DNA of 64,000 nt from a virus: IMG/VR virus record IMGVR_UViG_3300043424_000108, positions 1-64,000 of that record, one strand, 5' to 3'. The notes beneath the pieces are model-generated. The model worked only from the letters and a program-made list of their open reading frames with translations, ran no database searches and was not told where the DNA came from. The translations under genes and the position numbers were made by a program. Of this stretch, positions 15,813 through 23,860 are shown one piece after another; position 1 is the stretch's first letter; each line of letters opens with the position of its first letter.

Positions 15813-15845
15813 AAAAAAGGGGGTTACATTTGTAGCCCCTTTTTT
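15813..15845. terminator. Long bidirectional-looking hairpin terminator after the SSB-like gene
   Basis: A6-G5-TTACA, a two-base loop, TGTAG-C4, then T6 or more. The outer A6/T6 and G/C arms make a stem of over 14 pairs with one bulged G. The plus strand reads out through the T run, as needed after the gene ending at 15785. Confidence 0.8.
15825..15832 (+). promoter_or_regulatory. Possible Bacteroidota -7 box (TACATTTG) inside the terminator loop
   Basis: TACATTTG fits TAnnTTTG and lies 30 bases before the primase start. No good TTTG or TTGA lies 19 bases upstream, and the bases also serve the hairpin stem, so this is a weak call. Confidence 0.25.
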
Positions 15846-15861
15846 ATTAATCAACCTAGTT

Positions 15862-16851
15862 ATGGATTTAACAAGTATTGAAATCAGACCTAACGTACAG
15901 ACACTGTACAAACTTGTAGGACAAGAGACCTTGATGTCTTTTTACTTCGGTGAAAAAATAGACCTAAAAAAGAAATACAAGAATCCTTTTAGATCTGATA
16001 AACATGCTACTTGCTTCTTCAAGTGGAGTCAAGGAGGTAATCTCTACTTTATTGACTACGCTACTGAAAAAATCCACTATAACTGCATAGACATAGCTCA
16101 AATGAGTACAGGGTATGAGTATCCTGATATCCTTTACAAGATTGAGTCAGACTTCCAGCTTAAGAATTTTAGCCTAGAAGATAGGCTTAGACTTAAAATA
16201 GAAGTAGATAGTCTTAAGACAGTCAAACCAGCAGAAGTAAAACCTGCATCCATTAAAGTAAAACTAACTAAGTTCAATCAGAAAGACCTAGAATACTGGT
16301 CTCAGTTTGGAGTAACAGAGAAGATTCTTAAGTTCTATGATGTACGAAGAGTAGAGAAGGCTTGGATAGCAGAGAATATATGGTACATCAACAATGACTT
16401 TGATCCTTGTTATCGGTATAAAGAGAAAGATAAGTTTAAACTGTATCGTCCTTATGCAGATAAGAGAGTAAAATTTAGAACCAACTTCTTCGGAGGTATG
16501 CTGGAGGGATATACTCAGCTACCACATAAAGGAAGTATCTTGATTATTACTAAGGGAACTAAAGATGTGATGACCTTACATTCTATTGGAGTAAATGCAG
16601 TAGCTGTTAGAAGTGAAACAACTCCTATCTCAGAGAATGCTTATGAGCTTCTTAAGGCTAGGTTTGATAACATTTATATTTGGTTTGATGCAGATAGAGC
16701 AGGAATAGAAGGAGCAAAGAAAATATCAGAGATGTACGATATACCAGTATTGTATCATCATGCAAGCTTAGGTAAAGACATTAGTGATATTTATAAAGAA
16801 CACGGAAAAGAAAAATTAATAGAAATATGCCAACAGTTCACGATATTGTAA
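15862..16851 (+). CDS. DnaG-type (toprim) DNA primase
   Basis: Primase would make the RNA primers for lagging-strand synthesis. The N-terminal part has NPFRSDKHATCFF and YFIDYAT near residues 41-68, the zinc-free PFR.D...SF type seen in phage primases. The toprim domain follows: LIITKGTKDVMTL around residue 227, where the usual glutamate position is a lysine as in other phage TKSxKDV primases, then IWFDADRAG (D276, D278). The length of 329 aa suits a helicase-free phage primase. It overlaps the next gene by 25 bases. Confidence 0.8.
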   Translation: MDLTSIEIRPNVQTLYKLVGQETLMSFYFGEKIDLKKKYKNPFRSDKHATCFFKWSQGGNLYFIDYATEKIHYNCIDIAQMSTGYEYPDILYKIESDFQLKNFSLEDRLRLKIEVDSLKTVKPAEVKPASIKVKLTKFNQKDLEYWSQFGVTEKILKFYDVRRVEKAWIAENIWYINNDFDPCYRYKEKDKFKLYRPYADKRVKFRTNFFGGMLEGYTQLPHKGSILIITKGTKDVMTLHSIGVNAVAVRSETTPISENAYELLKARFDNIYIWFDADRAGIEGAKKISEMYDIPVLYHHASLGKDISDIYKEHGKEKLIEICQQFTIL

Positions 16852-17468
16852 AAGAGGCGTTAGACTTAGCGCTTAAAGATTTAAAAATAGAAGCGCTAGT
16901 ACAGGAAAGTGTTTGGATTAAAATGAAGAGTAAGACTAAATACTCTAATTATTACCAAAGACGAGTAACAATAACTTCACCAGAAGAAGCAGCAGCAAAA
17001 AGGTTGGCTAGGTTTAATGCTTCGCAAAAAACTAAAACTAACTTAAGAAAGTTTACTGAACTAGAACAGTCTGTACTTTCTATTGTATGTAGAGTACACA
17101 AGATTAAAGTAGAAGACTTTCTCAAAGTACGTAGAGGAAGAGAATTAGTAGATGCAAGATTCCAATTTGCAGCTGTCCTCAGACTTCAATTCTACTACAC
17201 TTTTACTAAGATAGCTTTCCTTCTAGGTAAAGATCACTCAAGTATTATTCATTCTATTAAACAACACAAAGACTTCTACGACACTATTAGTTCGTATAAA
17301 GCCTTATACATAAGAGTGCTTAACGAAATAGAAAAAGATTACCCAGGACTCCTCAACACAACACTAAACCCTAATATTATTTTAGTGGAAAGTAGAGCAG
17401 GATATGGTAAGAGAGAAAAAGTAGTTACTAGTACTTCTGAACAACTTAATAATGAAGAAGCTAATTGA
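16827..17468 (+). CDS. DnaA domain IV-like DNA-binding protein
   Basis: A 213-aa protein. Residues about 75-160 match the DNA-binding domain of bacterial DnaA: FTELEQSVLSIVCRVHKIKVEDF, RFQFAAVLRL, then GKDHSSIIHSI (residues 134-144), the DnaA signature loop that contacts the DnaA box. There is no AAA+ motor, so it cannot act as a full initiator. It might mark a phage origin or compete for host DnaA boxes. It sits between primase and UDG. Confidence 0.7.
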   Translation: MPTVHDIVKEALDLALKDLKIEALVQESVWIKMKSKTKYSNYYQRRVTITSPEEAAAKRLARFNASQKTKTNLRKFTELEQSVLSIVCRVHKIKVEDFLKVRRGRELVDARFQFAAVLRLQFYYTFTKIAFLLGKDHSSIIHSIKQHKDFYDTISSYKALYIRVLNEIEKDYPGLLNTTLNPNIILVESRAGYGKREKVVTSTSEQLNNEEAN

Positions 17469-18153
17469 TATACCAGATGACTGGTATCAACATTTAAAAG
17501 AAACAATAGAGAGTCCGTATTTTAAGAGCCTTGGGGGCTTCATCGCTAAGGAAAGAGCAAGTAAACAGATCTTTCCTAAAAGGGATGAAGTCTTCAGGGC
17601 TTTTAATTTAACTCCCTTTCAGAAAGTCCGTGTAGTTATACTAGGTATGGACCCTTATCCAAACAGACATAAGGGTGAGCCAGTAGCATGTGGACTTTCT
17701 TTTGCACCTAGAAACCGAGACTACGTACCTCCTTCTCTTAGGATTATGTACGATAGAATTAAAAAAGACATTTATCCAGACGAGTTATCCTTCCCCATAG
17801 ATATGAATATAGAATCATGGGCTAAGCAAGGAATTCTTATGATAAATGCAGCTTTAACTATCGAAGAAGGTAAGTCAGGTTCTCACCTAGAACAATGGAA
17901 ACAATTTACCGAAGAAGTATTTAAGACTCTAAGTAGCAGTACTACAGGTTTAATCTTCTGTTTCTGGGGTAAAGACGCTTTAAAATTTGCTCATCTAGTA
18001 GATGACAAATTCCACCACGTATTAACAGCACCCCATCCTGCTTCTGCCATATATCAAAAAGGAGAATGGGCCTGCGATCATTTCACAAGGATTAACGAAA
18101 TTCTAATGGCTAACAATGGAGAGTCTATTGATTGGCTAGATAACTTAAAATAG
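17452..18153 (+). CDS. ung: Uracil-DNA glycosylase (family 1)
   Basis: UDG removes uracil from DNA. The water-activating motif appears as LGMDPYP (D67, with M and P in place of the usual Q and H), and the second motif as APHPASA (H195). Between them are GLSFAPRNRD, WAKQGILMINAALT and the strand IFCFWGKDA, all typical. Crass-like phages often carry this gene; with ThyA and dCMP deaminase it helps keep uracil out of the genome. It overlaps the DnaA-like gene by 17 bases. Confidence 0.85.
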   Translation: MKKLIDIPDDWYQHLKETIESPYFKSLGGFIAKERASKQIFPKRDEVFRAFNLTPFQKVRVVILGMDPYPNRHKGEPVACGLSFAPRNRDYVPPSLRIMYDRIKKDIYPDELSFPIDMNIESWAKQGILMINAALTIEEGKSGSHLEQWKQFTEEVFKTLSSSTTGLIFCFWGKDALKFAHLVDDKFHHVLTAPHPASAIYQKGEWACDHFTRINEILMANNGESIDWLDNLK

Positions 18154-18168
18154 ATTAAATAAAAACAA

Positions 18169-18366
18169 ATGAATTGGCAAGATTACGAGACCTTAGGTCA
18201 TATCGAGTTTAAAGGTAAATTAGTAGAATACCTCAAAGAAAGAACAACAGAAATAAAGAAACTTGAGCAGAACAGTGAGTATGATTACTGTGAGATTCAA
18301 GGAAGAACAAAAGAACTAGAAGAACTAACCAGATTTATCGAAACATTTAAAAGACCAGCACTATGA
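18169..18366 (+). CDS. Small helical hypothetical protein
   Basis: A 65-aa charged protein (MNWQDYETLGHIEFKGKLVEYL...) that is almost entirely amphipathic helix, possibly a coiled coil. Its last codons overlap the DUF932 gene start by ATGA. No domain recognised. Confidence 0.55.
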   Translation: MNWQDYETLGHIEFKGKLVEYLKERTTEIKKLEQNSEYDYCEIQGRTKELEELTRFIETFKRPAL

Positions 18367-19211
18367 ATAAACTAGATTTATTAAACTCATCAAGAACAAA
18401 TTGGGTAGTAGAAAAGAAAGCCTTGTTTGGTCCTGATGGAGAACCAACACCAGCATTTGGAGTCTTCAGAACAGACAACAACAGATGTTTAGGTATTGTA
18501 GGAGCCAAGTATGTTCCTACACAGAACGAAGAAATCCTAGATATGCTACTTGAGGCAGCAGCCCGAGTGAATATCTCAGGTGAAAGAGGTGGTATGCTCG
18601 GAGAAGGACAGAAAGTCTATTACCAGTTCCCCCTACAAGATGTAAAAATCGGAGGATCTTATAACAAAAGATACTTAACTGCTTTGACTTCTCATGACGG
18701 CAGCTCTCCTATAGGCTTTGGTGCCACTAACGTAACTGTTGTATGTGCTAATACCTTTTACATGGCACTAAGGGACTCTCAGCGTGTAAGACACACTAAG
18801 AACTCACACGGACGATTGGCTATTATTATCTCTCAACTTCAAAGTTCTTTAACTCAAGAAGAACAGTTCATTGAGAAACTAGTAGAGTTGAGTAAGATTA
18901 ATGTTCCTGAAACTGTTTCAGATGAATTTATCTTAAACATTATCGGTGGAGATGTAGCTAACTCTAGAGGTAAGAACAGAGTAAATGACTTTAAACGAGC
19001 TATCACTACCGAGTATGAGACACATGGTAACACTGCTTATGCTTTGTTTAATGCAACTACTCGCTTTACTAACTACATGATGGCACACAAGAGTGTAGAA
19101 GCTAAGCGTGAGTCTTTGATTCATGGTAGTGCTTACAGCATTAACAACAAAGGTTTAGAATTAATTTCTGAAACCTATACACCTTTGTACACACCTGAGT
19201 TATCTTTGTAA
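18363..19211 (+). CDS. DUF932 family protein
   Basis: A 282-aa protein with the DUF932 (phage/plasmid-like) layout: FGVFRTDNNRCLGIVGAKYVPTQNEEILDML, FPLQDVKIGG, TSHDGSSPIGFGATNVTVVCANTF. This family is widespread in phages and plasmids and its biochemical function is unknown. It is slightly shorter than usual. A terminator follows within 25 bases of its stop. Confidence 0.8.
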   Translation: MNKLDLLNSSRTNWVVEKKALFGPDGEPTPAFGVFRTDNNRCLGIVGAKYVPTQNEEILDMLLEAAARVNISGERGGMLGEGQKVYYQFPLQDVKIGGSYNKRYLTALTSHDGSSPIGFGATNVTVVCANTFYMALRDSQRVRHTKNSHGRLAIIISQLQSSLTQEEQFIEKLVELSKINVPETVSDEFILNIIGGDVANSRGKNRVNDFKRAITTEYETHGNTAYALFNATTRFTNYMMAHKSVEAKRESLIHGSAYSINNKGLELISETYTPLYTPELSL

Positions 19212-19235
19212 TACCTGTTGCATGCCAAAAGATTA

Positions 19236-19264
19236 GGGGGTCATTAGATCCCCTTTTCTTTTTG
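19236..19264 (+). terminator. Rho-independent terminator after the DUF932 gene
   Basis: GGGGGTC, loop ATTA, GATCCCC (one G-T wobble), then TTTTCTTTTTG. It lies 25 bases after the DUF932 stop and just ahead of a promoter-like site for the next gene. Confidence 0.75.
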
Positions 19265-19284
19265 TGTGTTCTCAGTTATATTTG
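19254..19284 (+). promoter_or_regulatory. Bacteroidota-type promoter for the NinG-like gene
   Basis: TATATTTG at 19277-19284 fits the TAnnTTTG -7 element. TTTT at 19254-19257 lies 19 bases upstream in place of TTTG. The ATG at 19291 is only six bases past the box, so the transcript would be nearly leaderless. Confidence 0.5.
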
Positions 19285-19290
19285 TAGAGT

Positions 19291-19935
19291 ATGTTAAAGA
19301 GAACACCTAAAAAGATTCCCGTAAAGGGATTACCAGAAGAGAGAGATTTGCAGAAGCCTTGCTCTGAGTGTGGTAAGATTAAAGCAATAGCAAACAAGAC
19401 AAAAAGATTGTGTGCTACATGCGTAGTAAAAGAGAAGAAGGCTAAACAAAAAGTCCGCAAAGAGATTAAGAGAAAGATCAAACAAGAAACTATCACTCAA
19501 ACTAAGTTAGACCAAATAACTTCCTGGCTAGTAAGAGGGGCACACATTAACAAATGTCATGCTTGTGAGATTACACTTGACCCTAAAGGACTCCAATGTG
19601 CACACTTCGTAGGAAGAACCAAAGTATCTACACGATACCACTTAACTAATCTTTTGCCCGCTTGTCCTAAATGTAACCTATATACTCCTCACCACGTGTG
19701 GAACTTAGGTAAGTCTTTGAATAGGATATGGGGAGAAGATACTACGGAAGATATGTTGCAACTCTCTAACAAGATTCTTAAGCTAAGCAACCATGATAGA
19801 AAACTCATCTACGATGTGTATAGAACTTGCCTTACAGATATCGAACAAGGCAACTACACTCAAGTTGAGAAGTATCAGAAACTCCGTGAGGCATTACACG
19901 ATTACAATAAAATAGTAGGACCATTATTAAAATGA
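19291..19935 (+). CDS. NinG/Rap-like recombination nuclease with zinc fingers
   Basis: A 214-aa protein. The N-terminal part has CSECGK and CATCV pairs forming a likely zinc finger, followed by a lysine-rich helix (KEKKAKQKVRKEIKRKIK). The C-terminal part has NKCHACE, CAHFVGRTKVSTRYHL and ACPKCNLYT, the NinG/HNH-like core seen in lambda Rap-type Holliday-junction nucleases. It lies directly before the DNA polymerase. The family assignment is from layout, and the substrate is inferred. Confidence 0.7.
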   Translation: MLKRTPKKIPVKGLPEERDLQKPCSECGKIKAIANKTKRLCATCVVKEKKAKQKVRKEIKRKIKQETITQTKLDQITSWLVRGAHINKCHACEITLDPKGLQCAHFVGRTKVSTRYHLTNLLPACPKCNLYTPHHVWNLGKSLNRIWGEDTTEDMLQLSNKILKLSNHDRKLIYDVYRTCLTDIEQGNYTQVEKYQKLREALHDYNKIVGPLLK

Positions 19936-19941
19936 TTTAAA

Positions 19942-21912
19942 GTGATATATCTAGTAACAAAACAAGATATCTCCCTACCTGATGTAACTCTCTGCTCCGT
20001 ACAAGATTCCCTAGATTACTTAAATAAGTTAGACTCTATTGGTGTCGATACCGAGACTAGTGGTTTTGATCCATATACTTGCAAGTTTTATACCTTGCAA
20101 TTAGGAGACCAAGACGTACAGTATGTTGTAGACCTATCTACGATAGACATTCAAGAGTATAAGAATTTACTAGAGACTAAGGAACTCATAGGTCATAACT
20201 TTAAGTTTGACTTACGATTCTTGTATCATCAGAGAATTGTACCCACTAGGGTATATGATACGTTTTTAGGAGAGAAAACATCCCGTTTGGGTATAGAAAG
20301 TCATAGATGTTCTTTAGCTGCTTGTGTAGATCGCCATTGCGGAATAACACTTAGCAAAGAAGAACGAGCAAACATTACAGGTAGACTAACCGAAGGGTTT
20401 GTTAAGTATTCTGCCTATGACGTAAAATATCTCCACGAGATTAAGAGTAAGCAAAACTTTAATCAATTTACAGAAGGTACAGATGTGTCCATTCAATTGG
20501 ACAATCGCTTTGTTCTAGTGCTAGCATATATCGAATACTGTGGTATGAAGCTAGACGTAGAACAATGGACCAAGAAGATTGAAAAAGTACAGATACAAGC
20601 TGATGAGGCAGTAGAAGAACTTAATAAGTTTATCCTAGAGAACAGAATGTCTAAATTTATAGACACTCAGTTAGACATGTTCTCTACAGGTAATAAGATT
20701 AACGTGAATTGGAACTCACCCTTACAGGTTGTAGAATTCTTTGAAGCTATAGGTGTAAACACAACCGTAGTCGAGAAAGGAGTGAAGAAACAAACTATAG
20801 AAGCAAACCATCTAATTAAGTTTGTAGACAAGTACCCGATTATTAAAACCTATCTTTCATTCAAAGAAGCACAGAAAGACATAGGAACTTATGGTTACAA
20901 CTGGATAGAACAAATCAATCCAGTAAGCGGAAGAATCCACACACAGTTTAAGCAGTTGATGAACACAGGACGCTTATCTAGTGGTGGTAAATCTGGTAAC
21001 GTAAAGAACTTTAACTTTCAAAACATTCCATCAGACCAAGAGACTCGTAGTTGCTTTGTAGCAGCAGAAGGGAATACTCTAGTAGGTTGTGACTATACAG
21101 GACAAGAACAGATTGTACTAGTCAACAAGTGCTTAGATAAAAACTTACTTGAGTTTTATGATAATGACTTAGGTGATATGCACTCGTTTATAGCGAGTAA
21201 GATGTATCCTGAGTTGGATGGTATGGACTTAGATGAAATCAAAAAGAAACATAAGGATAAGCGACAATCAGCTAAGGTTGCTGGCTTCGCTATTAACTAT
21301 GGTGGCTCAGGTATTGGTATAGCAGACCAACTAGGATTAAATGTAGAGCAAGGTCAAAAGATCTATGACGCATACTTTGCAGCCTTTCCTGGACTTAAAG
21401 CCTACTTTGATGAAACTAAGAAGTTTGGAATAGAGAATGGTTATGTGTTAATCTCTCCCGTAACAGGTAAGAGATCTTACGTAGATTATTACCAAGAGTT
21501 CGCAGAGATCAAAGGCGAATTAACAAAAGACTTCTGGGATAGATACAAATCCCTAAAGAACAGTGACACTCCTACTGCTAGGCAAATGAAGGAGAAGGTC
21601 AGCAGGTTCTTTAGAAAACGAGGTGACATTGAAAGAATGTCATTGAATTATCCTATCCAAGGTGAATCTGCGGAGATTACTAAATTAGCTTGTGTATATT
21701 TTTGGAATAAGTATTTAGTACCTAATAATTTATTGTTTAAAGTATTGATAGTCAATATAATACACGATGAAATATTGGTAGAAACTCCTCTAAGAATTGC
21801 AGAAGAGACAGCAAAACAATTAGAAAAATCAATGGTAGATGCAGGTGCTAAGTTTTGCAAAAGAGTAAAGCTAAAAGCAGATCCTTGTATTGCGCCTTAC
21901 TGGAAGAAGTAA
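19942..21912 (+). CDS. Family A DNA polymerase (Pol I-like) with 3'-5' exonuclease
   Basis: The likely replicative polymerase. The start is GTG at 19942. The N-terminal exonuclease has VDTETSG (D36, E38) and HNFKFDLRF. The polymerase domain has motif A VGCDYTGQEQI, motif B RQSAKVAGFAINYG and motif C IIHDEILVE (HDE 608-610). At 656 aa it lacks the 5'-3' exonuclease of bacterial Pol I, as phage enzymes do. The family A type is one of two polymerase types used by crAss-like phages. Its TAA shares a base with the next ATG. Confidence 0.9.
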   Translation: MIYLVTKQDISLPDVTLCSVQDSLDYLNKLDSIGVDTETSGFDPYTCKFYTLQLGDQDVQYVVDLSTIDIQEYKNLLETKELIGHNFKFDLRFLYHQRIVPTRVYDTFLGEKTSRLGIESHRCSLAACVDRHCGITLSKEERANITGRLTEGFVKYSAYDVKYLHEIKSKQNFNQFTEGTDVSIQLDNRFVLVLAYIEYCGMKLDVEQWTKKIEKVQIQADEAVEELNKFILENRMSKFIDTQLDMFSTGNKINVNWNSPLQVVEFFEAIGVNTTVVEKGVKKQTIEANHLIKFVDKYPIIKTYLSFKEAQKDIGTYGYNWIEQINPVSGRIHTQFKQLMNTGRLSSGGKSGNVKNFNFQNIPSDQETRSCFVAAEGNTLVGCDYTGQEQIVLVNKCLDKNLLEFYDNDLGDMHSFIASKMYPELDGMDLDEIKKKHKDKRQSAKVAGFAINYGGSGIGIADQLGLNVEQGQKIYDAYFAAFPGLKAYFDETKKFGIENGYVLISPVTGKRSYVDYYQEFAEIKGELTKDFWDRYKSLKNSDTPTARQMKEKVSRFFRKRGDIERMSLNYPIQGESAEITKLACVYFWNKYLVPNNLLFKVLIVNIIHDEILVETPLRIAEETAKQLEKSMVDAGAKFCKRVKLKADPCIAPYWKK

Positions 21913-22172
21913 TGAAAGAAGAAGAGATTAAGGAAGTTAGGAGAACATATCTCCTAGCTAGAGCAGTTAACACACAGTATCAATTTATTCGTGAGTTTGT
22001 TAATCCAGACTTAAGGAAAGCAATTAACGAAGCTAAGGCAAAGAATGCTTACTTCATCAAGTTATTAGACGGTTACTTAGAGAAAAGAAACGTAAGTAGC
22101 CAGATAGACGAAGATGAAGAGTTAGCATTCTTGCTATTAGAAGAAATAGAAAAAAGAACAGATGATAAATAG
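21912..22172 (+). CDS. Small acidic helical protein
   Basis: The frame is open from 21855, but ATG at 21912 overlaps the polymerase stop as TAATG and gives a plausible 86-aa protein starting MKEEEIKEVRRTYLL. It is highly charged and helical. It overlaps the next gene by 11 bases. No domain recognised. Confidence 0.55.
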   Translation: MKEEEIKEVRRTYLLARAVNTQYQFIREFVNPDLRKAINEAKAKNAYFIKLLDGYLEKRNVSSQIDEDEELAFLLLEEIEKRTDDK

Positions 22173-22599
22173 AGTTTACATTCCTGCATCTTTATCTCTT
22201 AATATAGATGGCACTGTACATCTTAAAGGAGATAGAGAACTAATGCAGTCTTATTTTAGAGAACTTATGAAACAGGACCCCAAAGTAGATGTAGAGATTT
22301 GTATTACACGAATCGACTCAAAGAAAACAAACCCTCAATTGGCTTATTTTTACAGTACCCTAGTACCTATCATCCGAGGAGGATTTGAGTCGCTTACGGG
22401 GGAAGTATACACCAAAGAAGACGTAGTTGCTTTCCTTAAGGACAAGTATTTCTACGAGGAGATTATGTTTCAGGGACAATTTATCAAAACTCCTCTTTCA
22501 CTTTCTAAGGGAAAGAAGGAAGAAGTCCATAAGTTTATCCAAGATGTTATTACCTTTGCAAGAGAAATCCTGGGAGTGGAAGTACCAGAACTAAGTTAG
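22162..22599 (+). CDS. NinB-like recombination protein candidate
   Basis: A 145-aa protein with DSKKTNPQLAYFYSTLVPIIRGGF and, towards the end, TPLSLSKGKKEEVHKFIQDV and GVEVPEL. The pattern (R..NPQ.aYfy..l.P.i..g.....lk..fl...t.s.s......f...v...a...g...P) recalls the NinB/Orf family, single-strand DNA-binding recombination mediators. No catalytic motif is expected. Placement between polymerase and nuclease genes agrees. Moderate certainty. Confidence 0.5.
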   Translation: MINRVYIPASLSLNIDGTVHLKGDRELMQSYFRELMKQDPKVDVEICITRIDSKKTNPQLAYFYSTLVPIIRGGFESLTGEVYTKEDVVAFLKDKYFYEEIMFQGQFIKTPLSLSKGKKEEVHKFIQDVITFAREILGVEVPELS

Positions 22600-22604
22600 A
22601 AATT

Positions 22605-22877
22605 ATGTTATACATTATAGAACCAAGAACAGAAACAAACAAAGTGGAAGCCGTGGGCTTTCCTGGAATTAGCCACTACTATGGTGAGAATTCAGTTACT
22701 TACAAAGACGAAAAAGGAGACAAAGGAGAAATTACAGTCTCTATAGGGTCTATCGTTAATTGTAATGGAACTCCTGGAGTAGTCACAGAAGTTGTTACTA
22801 TGAAGTTTGGAAGAGTTATCCTAACAGTTAAGTTAGATCATACTCCTAAAACTACTACAGGAGCTTTAATGCGTTGA
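22605..22877 (+). CDS. Small beta-rich hypothetical protein
   Basis: A 90-aa protein (MLYIIEPRTETNKVEAVGFPG...) with alternating beta strands and glycines (SIGSIVNCNGTPGVVTEVVTMKFGRVILTVKL). No domain recognised. It ends two bases before the ATG of the DUF5664 gene. Confidence 0.55.
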   Translation: MLYIIEPRTETNKVEAVGFPGISHYYGENSVTYKDEKGDKGEITVSIGSIVNCNGTPGVVTEVVTMKFGRVILTVKLDHTPKTTTGALMR

Positions 22878-22879
22878 TT

Positions 22880-23860
22880 ATGGCAAATGATTTCCCCGCT
22901 ATGGAAGATTACAACGAGGGCACACAAGCACTTCGTTTTAACAAAGGCAAAGCACATTGGTCTCTAGTAGATTTTAAGTCTCTAGAGCCAATGGTGGAAG
23001 TCTTAGAGTTTGGAGCAAAGAAATATTCCTTGACAAATAAATTGGATATACTATCTTTGTTACAGTTATGCCTAAAATCGGAATTTGTAACAACTGTGAA
23101 GATAGTAGACCAATTATCTCACGAGGACTTTGTAGTACCTGTTACAGAAAAGCTACGGAAAATTATGGTACCTGCACAAGGTGTTCGGAACATAGACCTG
23201 TTAATAAAAAATCTATGTGTAGAGCCTGTGCTGAGTACGTCAGAGTGCACAGCTCTAATGAGTATACTACCAAAGTCAGAGAATACCAAGCAAACTACAG
23301 AAAAAGAGAAGACTTCCGAGAGCAAGAACGAGTTAGATCGGCTAACAGAAGAAGTAATCCAGAGTATTTACTTAGGAAAAAAAGATCAGACTTCTTACGA
23401 AGACTTTCCAACTATGGAATTACTGAGGAGTTTTATCTCTCTGAGTGCAAAAAAGGCTGTCAAATTTGCGGAAATAAAGAAAGATTACACATTGACCATG
23501 ATCATACAACAAGAAAATACAGAGGTATTTTGTGTGGTAAATGCAACAACGCCCTTGGCTTGTTTGACGACAATGTTAAAATTATTGCAAAAGCAATCTC
23601 TTATTTGCAAAAAAATAACAGTCAGTAACGGTGTATATACCGAATCTGGAAAAAACAATTGGAAAAAAGGAATGCCAGTAAGCGAAGTAGTTGAAAGCAT
23701 GCTTAGACATACATTCAGTTTGTTGTCAGGTGAGTCTCACGATAAGGAGTCTTTGATTCACCATATAGGACACATACAATGTAACGCTATGTTTATTGCT
23801 TACATCCTCAGAGAGAAGCCTGAATTTAATGACTTAACAGATGAAGGTAAAGTTCAGTAA
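22880..23860 (+). CDS. DUF5664-type protein (dATP/dGTP diphosphohydrolase-like) interrupted by an HNH gene
   Basis: The start at 22880 (ATG) is preferred to the TTG at 22874. The N-terminal 50 residues (ALRFNKGKAHWSLVDFKSLEPM...EFGAKKYS) and the last 70 (GKNNWKKGMPVSEVVESMLRH...HHIGHIQCNAMFIAYIL) together match one DUF5664 domain, a family linked to dATP/dGTP breakdown. They are split by about 206 codons (23030-23647) that carry an HNH endonuclease gene in the +1 frame, yet the host frame stays open. The product is either a 326-aa protein with an odd insert, or a dead remnant. Confidence 0.7.
   Translation: MANDFPAMEDYNEGTQALRFNKGKAHWSLVDFKSLEPMVEVLEFGAKKYSLTNKLDILSLLQLCLKSEFVTTVKIVDQLSHEDFVVPVTEKLRKIMVPAQGVRNIDLLIKNLCVEPVLSTSECTALMSILPKSENTKQTTEKEKTSESKNELDRLTEEVIQSIYLGKKDQTSYEDFPTMELLRSFISLSAKKAVKFAEIKKDYTLTMIIQQENTEVFCVVNATTPLACLTTMLKLLQKQSLICKKITVSNGVYTESGKNNWKKGMPVSEVVESMLRHTFSLLSGESHDKESLIHHIGHIQCNAMFIAYILREKPEFNDLTDEGKVQ
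23030..23059 (+). promoter_or_regulatory. Bacteroidota-type promoter for the inserted HNH gene
   Basis: TTGAC at 23030 and TATCTTTG at 23052-23059, spaced 17 bases, eight bases before the HNH ATG. It matches the two best late promoters of the window (near 29.82 and 62.86 kb), which also use TTGAC. It begins right at the edge of the insertion, so the insert seems to carry its own promoter. Confidence 0.6.
23068..23628 (+). CDS. HNH endonuclease, recombination endonuclease VII type, homing-endonuclease candidate
   Basis: A 186-aa protein. The N-terminal 55 residues hold four CxxC-type pairs (CNNC, CSTC, CTRC, CRAC), likely two zinc ribbons, followed by a basic DNA-binding helix (YQANYRKREDFREQERVRSANRR). 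The C-terminal part is an endonuclease VII HNH domain: CQICG, HIDHDHTTRKYRGILCGKCNNALG. It lies wholly inside the DUF5664 frame, shifted by +1, and behaves like a free-standing homing endonuclease placed in a conserved site. Confidence 0.85.
   Translation: MPKIGICNNCEDSRPIISRGLCSTCYRKATENYGTCTRCSEHRPVNKKSMCRACAEYVRVHSSNEYTTKVREYQANYRKREDFREQERVRSANRRSNPEYLLRKKRSDFLRRLSNYGITEEFYLSECKKGCQICGNKERLHIDHDHTTRKYRGILCGKCNNALGLFDDNVKIIAKAISYLQKNNSQ

Larger units (their letters stand above)
23030..23647 (+). mobile_element. Endonuclease-gene insertion in DUF5664, about 618 bp
   Basis: The interval separates conserved KKYS from KNNWKKG of the DUF5664 domain. It contains only a promoter-like site and the HNH gene, with 38 bases before the HNH start and 19 after its stop. 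Its length is a multiple of three and the host frame reads through. The flanks are too short for a group I intron core, and no intein splice motifs are present. The boundaries are uncertain by a few codons. Confidence 0.65.

Noticed and set aside
15357-15911. 184-aa open frame on the minus strand opposite the SSB-like gene
   Set aside because: It lies opposite a well-supported gene and across a terminator, has odd composition and no start signal.
22874-22879. TTG start for the DUF5664 gene at 22874
   Set aside because: An ATG follows two codons later at 22880, which fits better after the preceding stop.
22874-23860. Group I intron or intein in the DUF5664 gene
   Set aside because: The non-coding flanks of the HNH gene are 38 and about 19 bases, too short for an intron core, and the in-frame insert has no intein splice-site residues.
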